Source of the DNA: Pyricularia pennisetigena
Taxonomy: Eukaryota; Ascomycota; Sordariomycetes; Magnaporthales; Pyriculariaceae
DNA length: 64,000 nucleotides
Assembly (NCBI RefSeq): GCF_004337985.1
Contig: NW_021940925.1
Coordinates: forward strand, 124,001-188,000
Direction: 5' to 3'
Numbering within the stretch: position 1 is the stretch's first letter; every line of letters starts with the position of its first letter. Shown piece after piece: positions 36,437 through 47,001 of this stretch. A program made the position numbers and the translations under genes. Under the pieces are notes generated by a model that was given only the letters and a program-made list of their open reading frames with translations, did not search any database and was not told the origin of the DNA.

Positions 36437-37192
36437 ATGACGGTGTTTAATCATCACTTTCAACATCCCTTCCGCCAGGGCGAAGTGCGGTATCCAGATC
36501 TGTCTCAATACAAACCGGTCCGACTTCACTCCACAAAACCCGTACTCGTCACCCACTCCATTCAGCCCATTGGTTATCCAAACTCAATAGAAGATTGGAT
36601 TTGTCAAGCCCAGCTCGAACAAGAAGCAGCTATCGACCAGGCCTTTGCAAAATCAACATGGCCAATGGCTGGCGAGTACGGCTCAATCACCCAACCCTTT
36701 ACAGACTTTGACTCCTCGTCTCTGGACTCCAGCAGCAGCGTTAATGGGAGCGAGCGAACCATCACTCCCGAATCCTTTTACTCCATGGCTAGCTGGAATG
36801 CACATTGCTTTCAACCAGACATTTCCAGCAGCACTGCAGCTGCCACACATCTGGCAAATAGCAACTACGTCACGGCACGTCGCCATGCTGAGGTTCACAA
36901 ATATCCCAACGCCACCGCACCATTTCACCATCGAACCTACAATCCAGCCTCGCCACTGCAGCAGGGAATCGGCCATGCATGCACTGCATCGCAGGTGACC
37001 GAGGTCCACTTCCCTCGACGGCCGAGGACGGCATTGTGCAACGATGGTGGAACTGCGTGGCACCAAGGCTGCGACACTAAGCCCTCCGCCAGGCTCATCA
37101 ATCCCTATAGCATTGAAGGGATCAAGGCGACGCCGGAGAGCCGCAAGGAATTTTGGGATTGGTACCAGCGGTGGAGTCAAATCAAAAACTGA
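36437..37192 (+). CDS. Hypothetical protein, 251 aa, Ser/Thr-rich with aromatic C-terminus
   Basis: A single uninterrupted frame runs from ATG at 36437 to TGA at 37192. The N-terminal 70 residues are mixed (SIQPIGYPNSIEDWICQAQL), the middle is rich in Ser, Thr, Ala and His (for example SSSLDSSSSVNGS), and the end is a compact aromatic-charged tail, ATPESRKEFWDWYQRWSQ. There is no signal peptide, membrane segment or known motif. The gene is convergent with the next one (37518-38480, minus), whose product also ends in an FW.W tail (RRFWRWLK); this may be chance. I do not recognise the family. The full-length frame and fungal-like composition make it likely real. Confidence 0.6.
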   Translation: MTVFNHHFQHPFRQGEVRYPDLSQYKPVRLHSTKPVLVTHSIQPIGYPNSIEDWICQAQLEQEAAIDQAFAKSTWPMAGEYGSITQPFTDFDSSSLDSSSSVNGSERTITPESFYSMASWNAHCFQPDISSSTAAATHLANSNYVTARRHAEVHKYPNATAPFHHRTYNPASPLQQGIGHACTASQVTEVHFPRRPRTALCNDGGTAWHQGCDTKPSARLINPYSIEGIKATPESRKEFWDWYQRWSQIKN

Positions 37193-37517
37193 GAATTTAC
37201 CTTGGGCAATAGCTGGACAATGACAGATGTGAGTTTACTGTTGTTTGTAATAATAAGTCTGACCAACAAGAGGGGAAGAAGAGGAAAAGTCGTAATTGCA
37301 GCCTTTTGCCAAATCATGTACCTATACTTTTTCATCAAGGACGAATTTAAAATACATGTACCTTTAAATGTCCCTTTTGACATGATTGCTCCTTTTGGTT
37401 GCCAATACAATTAAATGCTATGCTCATCTATTACAGGTGTACAGAGCAAATCCGATTTACACAAGGCAGAACCCCAAGTCCCTTGCTTGGAGCAGTAGCC
37501 CCCCAAAAACGAGATTG

Positions 37518-38480
37518 TCACGATTTGCGTTTACGTCTCACTTGCTCCGCCTCCTCAGGATAGGCCGTCTTCAGCCAGCGCCAAAAGCGACGTCCAGCTT
37601 TACTTTGCGGTCTGAGGCGGTGGATAAAATGTGGCTTCGCACCGTCAAGAGTCGAATCCCGGTCGCGACAGGCCTGGGAAACCCGCTCGCCGTTGTCCTG
37701 GACCGAACTTGCCCCGAGACGTGACGGCTGATGATGGTCCTCGTCGGATGCCCGATTCTGCCCAGAATCATCTTGCGAATGACTGAGTTGTTGAGCACAT
37801 TGCTCCGCTGTAAAGTTGCCATCTTCCCATGTTTTCTTGGCGGGCGCATTGTCGTTTCCAGCAGATGACCTCCCTTCTGGGGCGGACTCTTCGATACCGC
37901 GTTCCATGGCCGGTGCTTCACCTTCTGGTGCCGGCCCGGCACGATTTTCCGGCGACGTTTCGTCCTTACTCCTGTCTCCCTGGCTAACGTCATCTTGATT
38001 CGTCTCTTCGTTATCCTCATTCTCGGTAGACTGAGGTATACTCCTTTTTCCATCCTAGATTTTATAGTTATTATTTATATTCCGAAAAAGGTGGGCACCC
38101 TGATAGAGTCTGTTGGTTACCTCAATCCACGACTGTATGGCTCGTAGGGAGTTGTCAAAACTCCGTGCCGGCTTCCAATTTCCGATGTAGTCGGGTTTTT
38201 GGTTGGTGTTGAACCAGGAACTAGGCCATGGTAGCTCTTTCTCGTTGCTTTGTTTATTTTCCTCAACTTTGTAGTCCTTGGCTATTTCGCGCACATACTT
38301 TAGGTCATCCAAAGGTACCAACTGACATATGTGGTCGTACGCCAGTCGAAAAGGTTGGTGCTTATCTTTGTGGCGCTCGAGATGCTCAATCAGGTTGATC
38401 AACTGGTAGCTGCGCAGTGGACGGTTGGCGGGGGCCATGGCTGCAGGTGTCCTTTCTGGACGCTGTGGGAAATGAAGCAT
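37518..38480 (-). CDS. Hypothetical protein, WPWPS-domain family member A (two exons, about 298 aa)
   Basis: Exon 1 is 38480-38121 and exon 2 is 38054-37518, with a proposed 66-nt intron GTAACC...AAAATCTAG. Without splicing, a single in-frame TAG (38057-38055) splits the two frames. Both exons are in phase 0, and the predicted length (298 aa) is close to the 294 aa of its paralog at 59591-60475. The shared N-terminal domain (about residues 20-125) has YQL..L..HLE, then D..YV...A, then ELPWPSSW, W.P and a closing SW. The C-terminal half is acidic and disordered (Glu, Asp, Ser, Gln-rich) and ends in a basic RRFWRWLK...RRKRK tail, possibly nuclear. A start at the internal ATG at 38438 (MAPANRPLRSYQL) is also possible. 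The domain is unknown to me. Confidence 0.65.
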
Positions 38481-38927
38481 TGTAAGTGTGCTCTCAATTT
38501 TGAATCTTGTCTGGATGAGTACCTGATTAAGTTGATTGTAGCCTGGCCTAATGTCGATATTGGCCCCTCATAATGGTTGATGTGGAGATGAAAATGGAAG
38601 ACCGAGGACACGGCGACATTTCAAAACTCCACTCAAGTTACACCCGGCACACAAACACGGCTCTGGTGAGTGCTCACTAACTCCAAATTCCAACAAAGTT
38701 TTAGTGGCTGATTCTTCGCGTGGTGTCGTGATTTGTACATAGGCCGATGGGACGATAAGCGATTCCAAAAACATCCCAAGAGACTAACTATATCACCATT
38801 TTTACAAGCAAGTTTGTTAAGGACTATTATTCATAATGTAGATTTCATTTATCCAAAATTAAATTAGTCAAGTAAATACAAAATTATTGGGAGAAAATGG
38901 CAAAATTGGCAACGAGGTCCCACGCCA
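38481..38927. other. Intergenic, about 450 bp
   Basis: No supported gene is seen. It lies between the 5' end of the gene at 38480 and the 3' end of the one at 38928, both on the minus strand, so it should hold the promoter of the former. An AT-rich part near 38800-38890 is consistent with a 3' flank. Confidence 0.4.
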
Positions 38928-40790
38928 CTAGTGCTCGTCGAAAAAAGATAATTGAGCATTCAAAATGGGCTGCATCCTATTCGCATAGCTCCGAAGCGCG
39001 GCCATCTCGAAAGCGACATCGGCGTGGTAGCGCTTTCGTTCCACTGTAACAAAGTACGTCCGCCAACCGAGCCAGCTTCGTTTGGGTTTTGCCAAGGCGT
39101 TGCGTTCGCCTCGTTTCCAAGCCGAGTCGTCCAGCGACTGAAGGGTACAAGTCCCCGGGGCAAAGCTGATAACGGCCCCCCTTTTGAAAACCCCCAAGTC
39201 GCGTACCCAAGTAACATGAGCGATCCAGAGATCGACGGCCCTAGCCACCGCGCCTGCAGACAACCCTAGTTCTTGCAAAAAAATGTCGAGGTGAATCGTG
39301 CGCAGCTGCTCAAGCTCTTCGAGACATTCGAGCGTTCTTCCAACTGTACTTTCCCAAAAGCCCAAGTCTTGCGGGTCGGCTGGCCGAGGAACGTGCTTAA
39401 ACGTGTCGACCACCGGGCTGGTTTGCGCGTACGAAAGGGCGGCGTCAAGCTCAGCAATCAAACGTGGCAACCGGACCAGAGGGCTCTCCCCGTCGATAGG
39501 TGAAAGCAACTCACCGTACCGACTTTGACCGTACTGCCTCCACCGCAGGGACTTGTCAAAGTCGGAAGAGCTAAGCTTGTCCATTTTGCTTGCCCAGATG
39601 CGGCCTACATAAGGCGACACGGAGGATCGGATCAGGTCGCGGATGGACTCCAGCTGATGCCCATTCTTTGCTTCTTCTTCGAAGAGGGCTGCCAGCTTGG
39701 GATTGCAAAAAAAGTGCGGCGGAGACATCTTGTTGCCCGGCCCACCCTTTACCTTGCCGTCTTCGTCGTGACAAAGCTTGAAAGGGAAAAGCCAGCCGGA
39801 TTCTTGCGTAGCTTGCATGTGGAGGTTTCGGCCGTATATGTTCAAAAGATGCCAGAGGGGGATGTGACTGCTGTTTCCGAGACCATGCATGTACTCCCAA
39901 CGCTTCATGGCCCTCAGGGCCGTGTCGGTCGACTGGACAAACGATCCGGTGCCCAGCTGCTTGAGCATGTGCCAACACTGCTCCCACTCTTGTCCGATCT
40001 GCCATGAGAGTGTCGAAATGAATCGAGTGAGATCTCTCAATTGCTGTGTTTCATCTATCGGCAGAGAGAAATTAAGCATCGTTTGGAACAAAACCCCGTA
40101 GTCTGATTTTACCGCGATTTCAACGTTTGAGGAGAGGTCCCATATTCTTTTGAACACCCCTTGGTTGAATTTGTGGGAACCGATCACGTCGGGTTCCTCG
40201 TCCAAATTTCCCGAAAGGAGGAACAACGAACCGTGATGGTCGTTGCTGATGATGGCGTTGCGCTGGCGTGTGTATACCCGCCTTGCCACTTCTGGGAGCG
40301 CGAGGCGGATATCCTCAATAGGTTGCAAAGTTGGCCAGACGTGGATGGGTGTTAAAACCTCGCGTTCTTGGACTGAGGATTGAAACCCCCAAAAATAGAC
40401 CGAATAACTGAGCAGGATTGAAAGTAGGATCAGCAACCAAGGACATCTTTTCCGCTCGCGAATGGGTGTTGTATTTTCTAGGTCGCCGTCGCTGTCACCG
40501 TCGCCGCCACCACCGCCGTTCGGGACGGGATTCGGTAAATATTGGCGTGACGGAAAAGACCCAGATGGGGACCTGGCTCCTTCATCATCGACCCCTGAAT
40601 CTTCAAATGCTGTGGAAAAGGATGCCCGTGACGAAAAAGACCGCGCGTCTCCATCGTCATCGACCCCTGCATCTTGTGGTAGAGCTCTTGTAGGTTTTCT
40701 CGGCGTGTTTCCTCGTGACCCGGCCATGGGCATTGCTTGAAAAGCGTAGCCCGGGCGCAAGGCAGTATATCGCCGTGTAACTGGAGGCAT
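38928..40790 (-). CDS. Single-pass membrane protein of unknown function, 620 aa
   Basis: The start is the ATG at 40790 (MPPVTRRYTAL); the frame is open further upstream but without an ATG. Residues 1-115 are Pro/Ser/Gly/Asp-rich and disordered, with a tandem pair of similar segments (DAGVDDDGDARS and DSGVDDEGARSPS). A basic RERKR precedes one membrane helix, CPWLLILLSILLSYSVYFWGF (about 116-136). By the positive-inside rule the N-terminus would be cytoplasmic and the 480-residue C-terminal part luminal or extracellular. That part is helical, rich in Trp and charged residues, with no motif I recognise. No intron is needed. It belongs to a run of minus-strand orphan genes (38-45 kb). No homolog is identified. 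Confidence 0.75.
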   Translation of the reverse strand: MPPVTRRYTALRPGYAFQAMPMAGSRGNTPRKPTRALPQDAGVDDDGDARSFSSRASFSTAFEDSGVDDEGARSPSGSFPSRQYLPNPVPNGGGGGDGDSDGDLENTTPIRERKRCPWLLILLSILLSYSVYFWGFQSSVQEREVLTPIHVWPTLQPIEDIRLALPEVARRVYTRQRNAIISNDHHGSLFLLSGNLDEEPDVIGSHKFNQGVFKRIWDLSSNVEIAVKSDYGVLFQTMLNFSLPIDETQQLRDLTRFISTLSWQIGQEWEQCWHMLKQLGTGSFVQSTDTALRAMKRWEYMHGLGNSSHIPLWHLLNIYGRNLHMQATQESGWLFPFKLCHDEDGKVKGGPGNKMSPPHFFCNPKLAALFEEEAKNGHQLESIRDLIRSSVSPYVGRIWASKMDKLSSSDFDKSLRWRQYGQSRYGELLSPIDGESPLVRLPRLIAELDAALSYAQTSPVVDTFKHVPRPADPQDLGFWESTVGRTLECLEELEQLRTIHLDIFLQELGLSAGAVARAVDLWIAHVTWVRDLGVFKRGAVISFAPGTCTLQSLDDSAWKRGERNALAKPKRSWLGWRTYFVTVERKRYHADVAFEMAALRSYANRMQPILNAQLSFFDEH

Positions 40791-41435
40791 GTTAATTTCG
40801 AAACAGGTTGAACGAATGATTTGGGGAAGAACGCGAAAGCTGGGGTGCAATAGTTTTGCTGAAACAGTTTTAATTATGGGATTCGAGGGTCATTCTTACC
40901 GGACGAGGCATTGTCAACGAATCGAGTAGCAATTCCGGATGCAGTATCTTGAACGAATCGAGTTCTAAGGTCAAAGAAGCAGTGAAAAAACAAACGAGCT
41001 TTGAGGCGGAATGCACATGATTTTGCGACGCTAACAATAAAATTTCTTTCCGCAATTTAGCCTGAACACCGATCGCGGCAGTGGTGGTGGGATAGGTCTA
41101 TCTGGAATGCAAGAAAGAATTTCTTTGTTTTCTCATCTTTCTCGTGATGAAAGCATAGAAATGCCCCTGGCCACCATTGGCTTTTGTTGTATCGAATTCA
41201 AGACCGTGGGAATGTCTAATAAGCCACACTGGTCACCTAGGTACCTATTTGTTTATCCCCCCATAAGACCTGTAACACGATTGAAAAGTTGTAATTTTTC
41301 TTTTTCTGTTTTCTTTTTTTGTGTCTTCCCCCGCCTAGCAGCTTTGAGTCTTGCCAAATTGATGCGATCCATGCTTGCCATCATCCCTCAAAATGTCTTG
41401 GCAAGGGCGGGGGGGACAAAGGAGCGGACCAAAAA
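40791..41435. other. Intergenic, about 650 bp
   Basis: This should contain the promoter of the 620-aa membrane protein gene (start 40790) and the terminator of the gene at 41436. Only short frames are present. A poly-T-rich stretch lies near 41290-41330. Confidence 0.4.
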
Positions 41436-42381
41436 TCAGCCGTGACGTTGTTGCTTTGTCTTGTCGGCGAAGCGACTCGACCCCAAGCCACGCATTCCTG
41501 ATTGAAATGGCGGGGAATTCGAGGCTGAGGCAAAAGCCGGGGCTTGAATGCGATGAGGACTCGGATTCGAGACAAGGGTGCGAGCTGGGCTTGGGGGGTG
41601 AACATCGTGGCTGTTTACTCGGCTTTGTGCTTGTGGCGGTTCAGAGAATAAAAGATGCCGATTTTTGGGTCCTGTAAATTGCCGGGCTGTTGAGGCCATG
41701 TTAGCATTGTGATGGCTGTGTCTGAATCTGTGTTTTTGTATTTTGGAAACGAGAGCCAATCATGGATAGGGGCAGCTTACCCGAATGGCCTGCAGACGAG
41801 CTTAGAGTGGCTTTCTTTGCGGCTATAAGGAGGGCATGCTCGGCGTACAAGTGATTCTGAGCATTTAGGTTTTCCCGGAGCTTACATTTGGCCTGCAAAA
41901 GGGCCTGCTCGTACATCTCGACCATTTCGCTCTGCTTAAATATAGCCGATTGATTTCTTTTCATCTCCAACAGCAGTTTAGTCTCCCGATGGTTGATATA
42001 AGGCACGTAATATTGGTCGACTTTGTCAGATAGCTCCTTTTGCGACGGCTGTGGCCATGATTGTTGCGTTTGTGGTTGCTGCGGTTCTTGTGATGGCTTT
42101 GACTGCAATGGCTGCGAAAGCTGCGGCCTCTGTGGTGGTTGCGATTGCTGTTGTTGCGGTTGCTGCTCTGCAGGTATCCTCATCTGCCTTTCTTTTATGA
42201 AACCTTTGGACAATTCCAGTACGTACTGCTGATAGTACCGCTGGTCCTCAATGTTGAGATGGAGATTTGGATTATTAGGTGAAACCCCGAGGCTCACCAG
42301 CCTTGGAGCGTAAGAAGTAATTGGCTCATTTTGCCAGCGTGGCGGGATATTCTGGCCGCCTTCGGGGCCGTAGTTGTCCAT
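41436..42381 (-). CDS. Gln/Pro-rich coiled-coil protein, two exons, 283 aa
   Basis: Exon 1 is 42381-41781 and exon 2 is 41686-41436. The 94-nt intron has donor GTAAGC and a CTAAC branch site 10 nt before the CAACAG acceptor. Both junctions keep the frame (phase 1), and the second exon adds 83 residues. Residues 1-65 contain RYYQQYVLELSKGFIKERQ. Residues 70-118 are a Gln/Pro tract (runs such as QQPQQQQSQPPQRPQ). Residues 120-195 are predicted coiled coil (LLLEMKRNQSAIFKQSEMVE). The rest is basic, Ser/Pro-rich and probably disordered. No catalytic motif is seen. It could be a structural or nucleic-acid-associated protein, but this is only a guess. The neighbours on both sides are same-strand orphans. 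Confidence 0.7.
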
Positions 42382-42614
42382 CGTTCACCTCTGTTTTGTT
42401 TGGGAGGAATATTTGTTTATAAAATCTAGGATAATTTCGTTTGCCATTAGATCGCTTGCTACCTATAGGCTATGCGCCCGCCTGCCCAAGCCACAAGCAC
42501 CGCCCCTGGGCATGAGCAGCTCTGCACGCGGCCGCCTTAGGTAATAATATCCTCTGTGCCAGGAGATGGACCGCCCAAAACAGAGAATCCAACGTCTCTT
42601 GTTGGCCGGTGATG

Positions 42615-43217
42615 CTAACTACGGTGGCTATAATAGCCAACGCCCCTTTTGTTAGCGAGGTAAGTAGCCTCCCAAATCGCCTGGCAAGCGCGTTTGATGA
42701 AAATCTCCCTTTTTACAGCCGCTGACTTGATGATCCCGAAGCTGAATCTGGCAAAGTAATCCCGAATACCTTGGTTGGCGTCCAACCCGCTTTGCATATT
42801 GACCAAAAACCATTGTCCGCTGCCCTCGTCCACAAGCATATCGGCAACGACATATACAACGTCCAGCACCTCTTGGTGGAACCGGCCTTGTCTGCCCGAG
42901 GGAAGAGACTCGATTTTGCGGTCGCGAGCCTGAATGACGGCTTCACAAAACTCACGGTAAGCTGTGGAAGTGGAATGAATCACCTCGGGATGTTGGTATG
43001 TTGATGGTTCAAGGCTGAACAGCTGTAATGGGGTCTGGGCGAGGCTGGTATCGGCGAGGGCAAGGTTGCGAAGGCCATTCAAGGCGAGGCATACAAGGAC
43101 CGGCGGCGGGTCGGAGCCTGCATCCTTGAACCAAGGAAGGACTGCCAGACGTCCCAGAAACGCAACCGAAATAATGCCAATGGCTCCAATGACGAGAGGA
43201 TTGTTTTTCAGAATCAT
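42615..43217 (-). CDS. Small membrane-anchored hypothetical protein, 200 aa
   Basis: ATG at 43217 (MILKNNPLVIGA) was chosen over the non-ATG frame start two codons upstream. One N-terminal hydrophobic helix (residues about 7-28, PLVIGAIGIISVAFLGRLAV) could be a membrane anchor or an uncleaved signal. The rest is a helical domain with charged segments (YREFCEAVIQARDRKIESL; YFARFSFGIIKSAAVKREIF) and no Cys pattern. Its plan, an N-terminal anchor plus a helical soluble part, resembles the larger 38928-40790 product in outline but not in sequence. The family is unknown. Confidence 0.65.
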   Translation of the reverse strand: MILKNNPLVIGAIGIISVAFLGRLAVLPWFKDAGSDPPPVLVCLALNGLRNLALADTSLAQTPLQLFSLEPSTYQHPEVIHSTSTAYREFCEAVIQARDRKIESLPSGRQGRFHQEVLDVVYVVADMLVDEGSGQWFLVNMQSGLDANQGIRDYFARFSFGIIKSAAVKREIFIKRACQAIWEATYLANKRGVGYYSHRS

Positions 43218-43498
43218 GGTCAAAGACTGACGGACGAATGTTGATGCGTTTGCTCAAAAAAGTAAGGGGATATTTTTTCTTCTTCTTTTCTCTTTGGTAG
43301 TGGTCGTGATGAATTGCTTGGATGCGCGTATGGATATGAGTTAGTGATTCCAACAAAATGCCCCAAGTGAAGGGTAGATATTCGACGATAAAACTAGGAA
43401 TTACTGGGTTGTAATGGAATAATGTAAAAGGAGGTCGGCTAGCAAAACACTCAAGACAAAGGAATGCCTGAGCATGATAATGTATCCCATTCGTCCAA

Positions 43499-43669
43499 AT
43501 GGATAAGTACCAGTTGTTTCATCAATCCATCCCCGACGGCATCGTCAACCCGTTAGCCATCCAACAACACATCACCGAGCGCTTTCTTAAGAATCTTGGC
43601 AGGCCAGACCCCTGGGAAAGCCTCAGAAATGCCCTGGGATTCACACCGCAGGACAAAAAGTCCCGATAG
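43499..43669 (+). CDS. Small ORF, 56 aa, hypothetical
   Basis: ATG at 43499 to TAG at 43669 encodes a compact, helix-forming peptide (MDKYQLFHQSIPDGIVNPLA... then ...RFLKNLGRPDPWESL). Stops close the frame just upstream. It lies alone in the 790-bp gap between minus-strand genes. The amino-acid mix is protein-like, but no splice continuation or homolog is seen. It could be one exon of a larger plus-strand gene. Confidence 0.35.
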   Translation: MDKYQLFHQSIPDGIVNPLAIQQHITERFLKNLGRPDPWESLRNALGFTPQDKKSR

Positions 43670-44004
43670 TTACCCAACTGTGTGCTTCAAAAGCGGCTCC
43701 CAGCCAAAACCATTTTTAGGCTCTTTCGATGCTACATCATTGAGCTTGCCATTGTCTATGGTGACTGGGCTAAATATCCGTCAAACATATTGTCGTTAAA
43801 CCAAGCATGTTCCTTTACCCCCTTCCAATGCCCATTCACGCCCCAACATGGCCAAACCGAAAACCCAATCAAAATCTCCATGCTACCGCCAATGTTGTTC
43901 TATTCTGATACAGGATATAAGTTAGTCCATTGCTGTAGAAAAAGCTTCTTCTTCTAGTTTGGGATTTGGTATACTTTCCCGCAGCCCATCGCATCTCCTG
44001 GCGC

Positions 44005-44778
44005 CTAGTCGAACGTGTGTAAACCATCCGGCAAAGAAGTGCCTCTCGGAAAGCCAAAATTTGCGTTGTTGCTGGTGCCCGGTAAGTCGAGGCTCCGGTT
44101 GGCTGAATCAAGCTCAGGACCAAAGTGTATATCCTGAACACCTTTAGCTTGACCAAAGTTCATAGGCAAAGGTTGGTCACTTGCCATACAATACGTGGCT
44201 GAAAATGTCATTTTATGCGTCAGCCAAGCAAAAGAAAAACAATCCAAGCTTGCAGCTAGCCCTGACAATTACACGGAAGGTGTTCAATTACCTTGTTGCC
44301 TTGGTTGGGGGTTTTGCGACTGACGGTATTCCCGATGATTTTCTCGAGCCTCCGAACGGGTAGGGGTGGTGGTTGGATCTCCGGTCTGAGTCGCATTTGC
44401 ATACACATCCATGGAAAAGCTCTTCATATCTACCAAGATTTTGAGCAATTTGATCTTAATTCGCGCCACTTTGGACTCCGCGTCGGCGTACTCGAATGTG
44501 CGTTGCATCAACTCGGCCTCCGCAGCTTTGAACTCGTCGAGGGTTCTGTAGTAGTCTTGTTTCATTTGACTGTGAAGGAACTCTTTCCCTCGACGTGCAG
44601 CGGCCTGATTGAAGGCGTCGGTAGAAACCTCGGAAACTTCGACTGCACTAAACTCATCGCTTTGCCCGTATTCCTGGCTGCTCTCTCCTACATCAACATG
44701 ACCATTGTCAACGAGCCGCTGTAAATATTGCATCATACCTGATCGTGCGCCGCCTCCGTCCGAAACATTTGGTGGCAT
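44005..44778 (-). CDS. Coiled-coil hypothetical protein, two exons, 226 aa
   Basis: ATG at 44778 (MPPNVSDGGGARSG) was chosen; the open frame extends upstream only with a TTG. Exon 1 is 44778-44292 and exon 2 is 44198-44005. The 93-nt intron runs GTAATT...GACATTTTCAG and joins in phase 1 (G + CC, giving Ala), opening a 64-residue C-terminal extension. Residues about 70-140 form a long charged helix or coiled coil (KAAEAELMQRTFEYADAESK, then KIKLLKILVDMKSFSM). The tail is Asn/Gly/Pro-rich. The gene is divergent from the one at 45138, with a 359-bp shared promoter region. No known domain is seen. Confidence 0.7.
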
Positions 44779-45137
44779 TGTGGTGCTAATCTGGCGATGC
44801 GGTTGGTATACACAAGCTTTGGGTATTCCCCTTCTTACTATGAACAAATCTTGGGCGACGAGCTGCAGAATTGAGATGTGCCGTAAGGGTTAGTCTAGTT
44901 ACGCGAGTTGCCGCAATTTCACCGCCTTTTTCTTAAAACATTACGCAAGCGGGAACATGATGGAAAAGGCAAAGAGCAAACACTCTTCTTGGCGGCTGTT
45001 TCGTCACATTCGCACATGTCACTTCTTGAAATATGAAATGGATTTTGACACCCATAGTAGAGGTATTAGTAGTCCAACTTCAAGTTGCATGACGGCCCAG
45101 AGGCAAAAGAACTCTTCTCCTAAGGAGCTCGCCCAGA

Positions 45138-46687
45138 ATGTCGGCGTCCAACGGCCTGGAGGAGCAATGGGAGCCGCGGGCACCCCCAAACTGGCGTCGA
45201 GAGGTAAGACATTGTCCAAATGGACTTGTAAAAGTTGCTTTAAATTTCGTATACAAGCTACAAAAAGAGCTACTAAAGATTGTGGGATTATACTTCAGGA
45301 CGGCCGAGGAAATTTTGTACTCCGCGGCATGACCCTCGCGAGCCTTTTACAGAGAAGTTCAAATCTGAACAGGGTGAAATTCCTCGCAAACGATAGGAAG
45401 CTCATGTCGGCTTGGCTTGCAGAGACCAAGCATACTAAAAGAAGCCTCAAAAGTGTATTGGACGTCTCGGTGCGCAGGAACCACCCATTAAACGACCTGA
45501 TGCACAAAATGTGTATCCACCACGATCAACTCCAAGACCAGCAGTTTTATACCTTTGTCGCCAAGATGCAAAGTGCAATGATACGCATCATCGACAAAGT
45601 GGTGGGTCAAAATTTGGCCGGCGAACACACGGACGCCAACGGTTTAGTGGAATTGAGATACGAGCAGGGGGTGCGCGAGGCGCGGGTGCACAAAGATTGG
45701 AGTGGCAACGACTACACAAAGATTCCACTTTCGAACTCGGGCGAGGACGGAAAAGGGTCGAACTCAGTCGGGGATAACCTCGGTGGCTCGGGGAGGGATC
45801 GGCCGACACGGACACCGAAAACACAGCGAGGGATAAGAGACCGAGTTGAAGAGTTGACAAGCCAGTACAGTCAGGCACAGATAGCCGACCCGATACACCC
45901 GGCTCGCCGGCAAAGATTCGAGGTCCAGGTCGAGGACGAGGCTGCGGTTCGCAAATTGCAGTGGGAGGCAGAGGAAGCAGAAGAAGCAGGGCGCAGACGA
46001 CAGCAGCAACAAGAAAACACTCCCTGGATTCATCATCGAGAGCGGACACAGTCTTTATATGGAGGGAATCCAAGTGCTCCACGAACACTGCCATCGTCGT
46101 CCTTCCAACCGCCCACGACGCACCCTGAAGCATCCTCAGTCCCGGCATTCCGGGCCTATCAACCATCAGCACCTCCTGTTGCGGGGCCGTCGGCACCCAC
46201 AGTGCCTCTAGGCTCTCAATCTGGCATGACAAATTCTGCACAGGTCGGCTCACCGCAGACCAGGCAGGCTTTGGCGTCATTAACGAGCTCCGAAAAAGAA
46301 GCCCTGAACAAAGCCAACAAGGCTGTCAAGGCAGCTTTGTACGACCACGCCATGCTACGCTTATACCAGGTTGACCAAAACATTTCTCGCCTCAAACACG
46401 CAATGGAAAACATCATTTTCAACGGTAGCATGGAGCATTTTTACGGCCCAGAAATCCTGATAGGAAACATGATAATGGACCGCGATCAGGCTTTTTTTCA
46501 CCGCGACGGCCGAGCCACGTTTGAAAAGGATATAGAGAATGGTCGAAGGGCTTGGGCTTCAGCCCAGTCGAAGGCGGCTAAAAACGTCCTGAGCCACATT
46601 GCCATGGACTCGTTTGAGGTGTGCGGTATTGGTCATGGTCTGTACATGGCACCTGATGTGCCCATCCACCATGAACAGGTTACCTAA
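45138..46687 (+). CDS. Hypothetical protein, two exons, 484 aa
   Basis: Exon 1 is 45138-45203 (MSASNGLEEQWEPRAPPNWR), followed by a 95-nt intron GTAAGA...TATACTTCAG, and exon 2 45299-46687. All joins are phase 0. The frame of exon 2 is also open through the intron to 44957, but the clean splice signals and the acidic/Trp N-terminus favour the spliced form. Residues 23-190 are basic and helical. About 190-262 is charged with EAEEAEEAGRRRQQQQ. About 263-343 is Pro/Ser-rich and disordered. The last 130 residues are helical (LTSSEKEALNKANKAVKAAL; RLYQVDQNISRLKHAMENI). No known domain is seen. Confidence 0.7.
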
Positions 46688-46733
46688 GCTAGTTTCTTCA
46701 CCATTCATCCTGATGAATACGCAATTTTCTGCC

Positions 46734-46889
46734 TCAATTCCCTATCCTTTTGCCGTTGTTTTGCTCGCCCCTACCGTACAAAATTAGATTCATACCCGCT
46801 ACTGTCTTGAGAGAAATGTTGATCAAATCGCCGTTGATTTGATTGATACTTGTTTGGTTCGATCCGGCGCCCGCCTTCCAAAAGTTCGG
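46734..46889 (-). pseudogene. Orphaned 3' end of the gene split by the LINE
   Basis: Read on the minus strand from the left target duplication (46889-46875), the frame of the gene at 52875-54571 continues without a break: PNFWK, then AGAGSNQTSINQ, for 46 further codons to a TGA at 46736-46734. This is the original C-terminus. The stretch is hydrophilic with Gly/Asn-rich ends. It is now separated from its promoter by about 6 kb and cannot be part of the same mRNA unless the LINE is spliced out. Confidence 0.85.
46875..46889. repeat. LINE target-site duplication, left copy (15 bp)
   Basis: CTTCCAAAAGTTCGG occurs here and at 52875-52889, exactly flanking the LINE. Fifteen bases is typical of target-primed reverse transcription. 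Confidence 0.93.
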
Positions 46890-47001
46890 CAAGCATCCTC
46901 CACCATTCATGGGTCAGACCCACCTTTGTTAGCGATTCACACCCAAACACACCAATAAGCTTAACAGCTGAAGAATTTTCGCCCTCCGGGCGCCGGTCGT
47001 C

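Noticed and set aside
44957..45137. N-terminal extension of the 484-aa protein through an unspliced frame
   Set aside because: A consensus intron (GTAAGA...CTTCAG) in phase 0 and a good ATG at 45138 give a better gene model; the extension reads through the intron.
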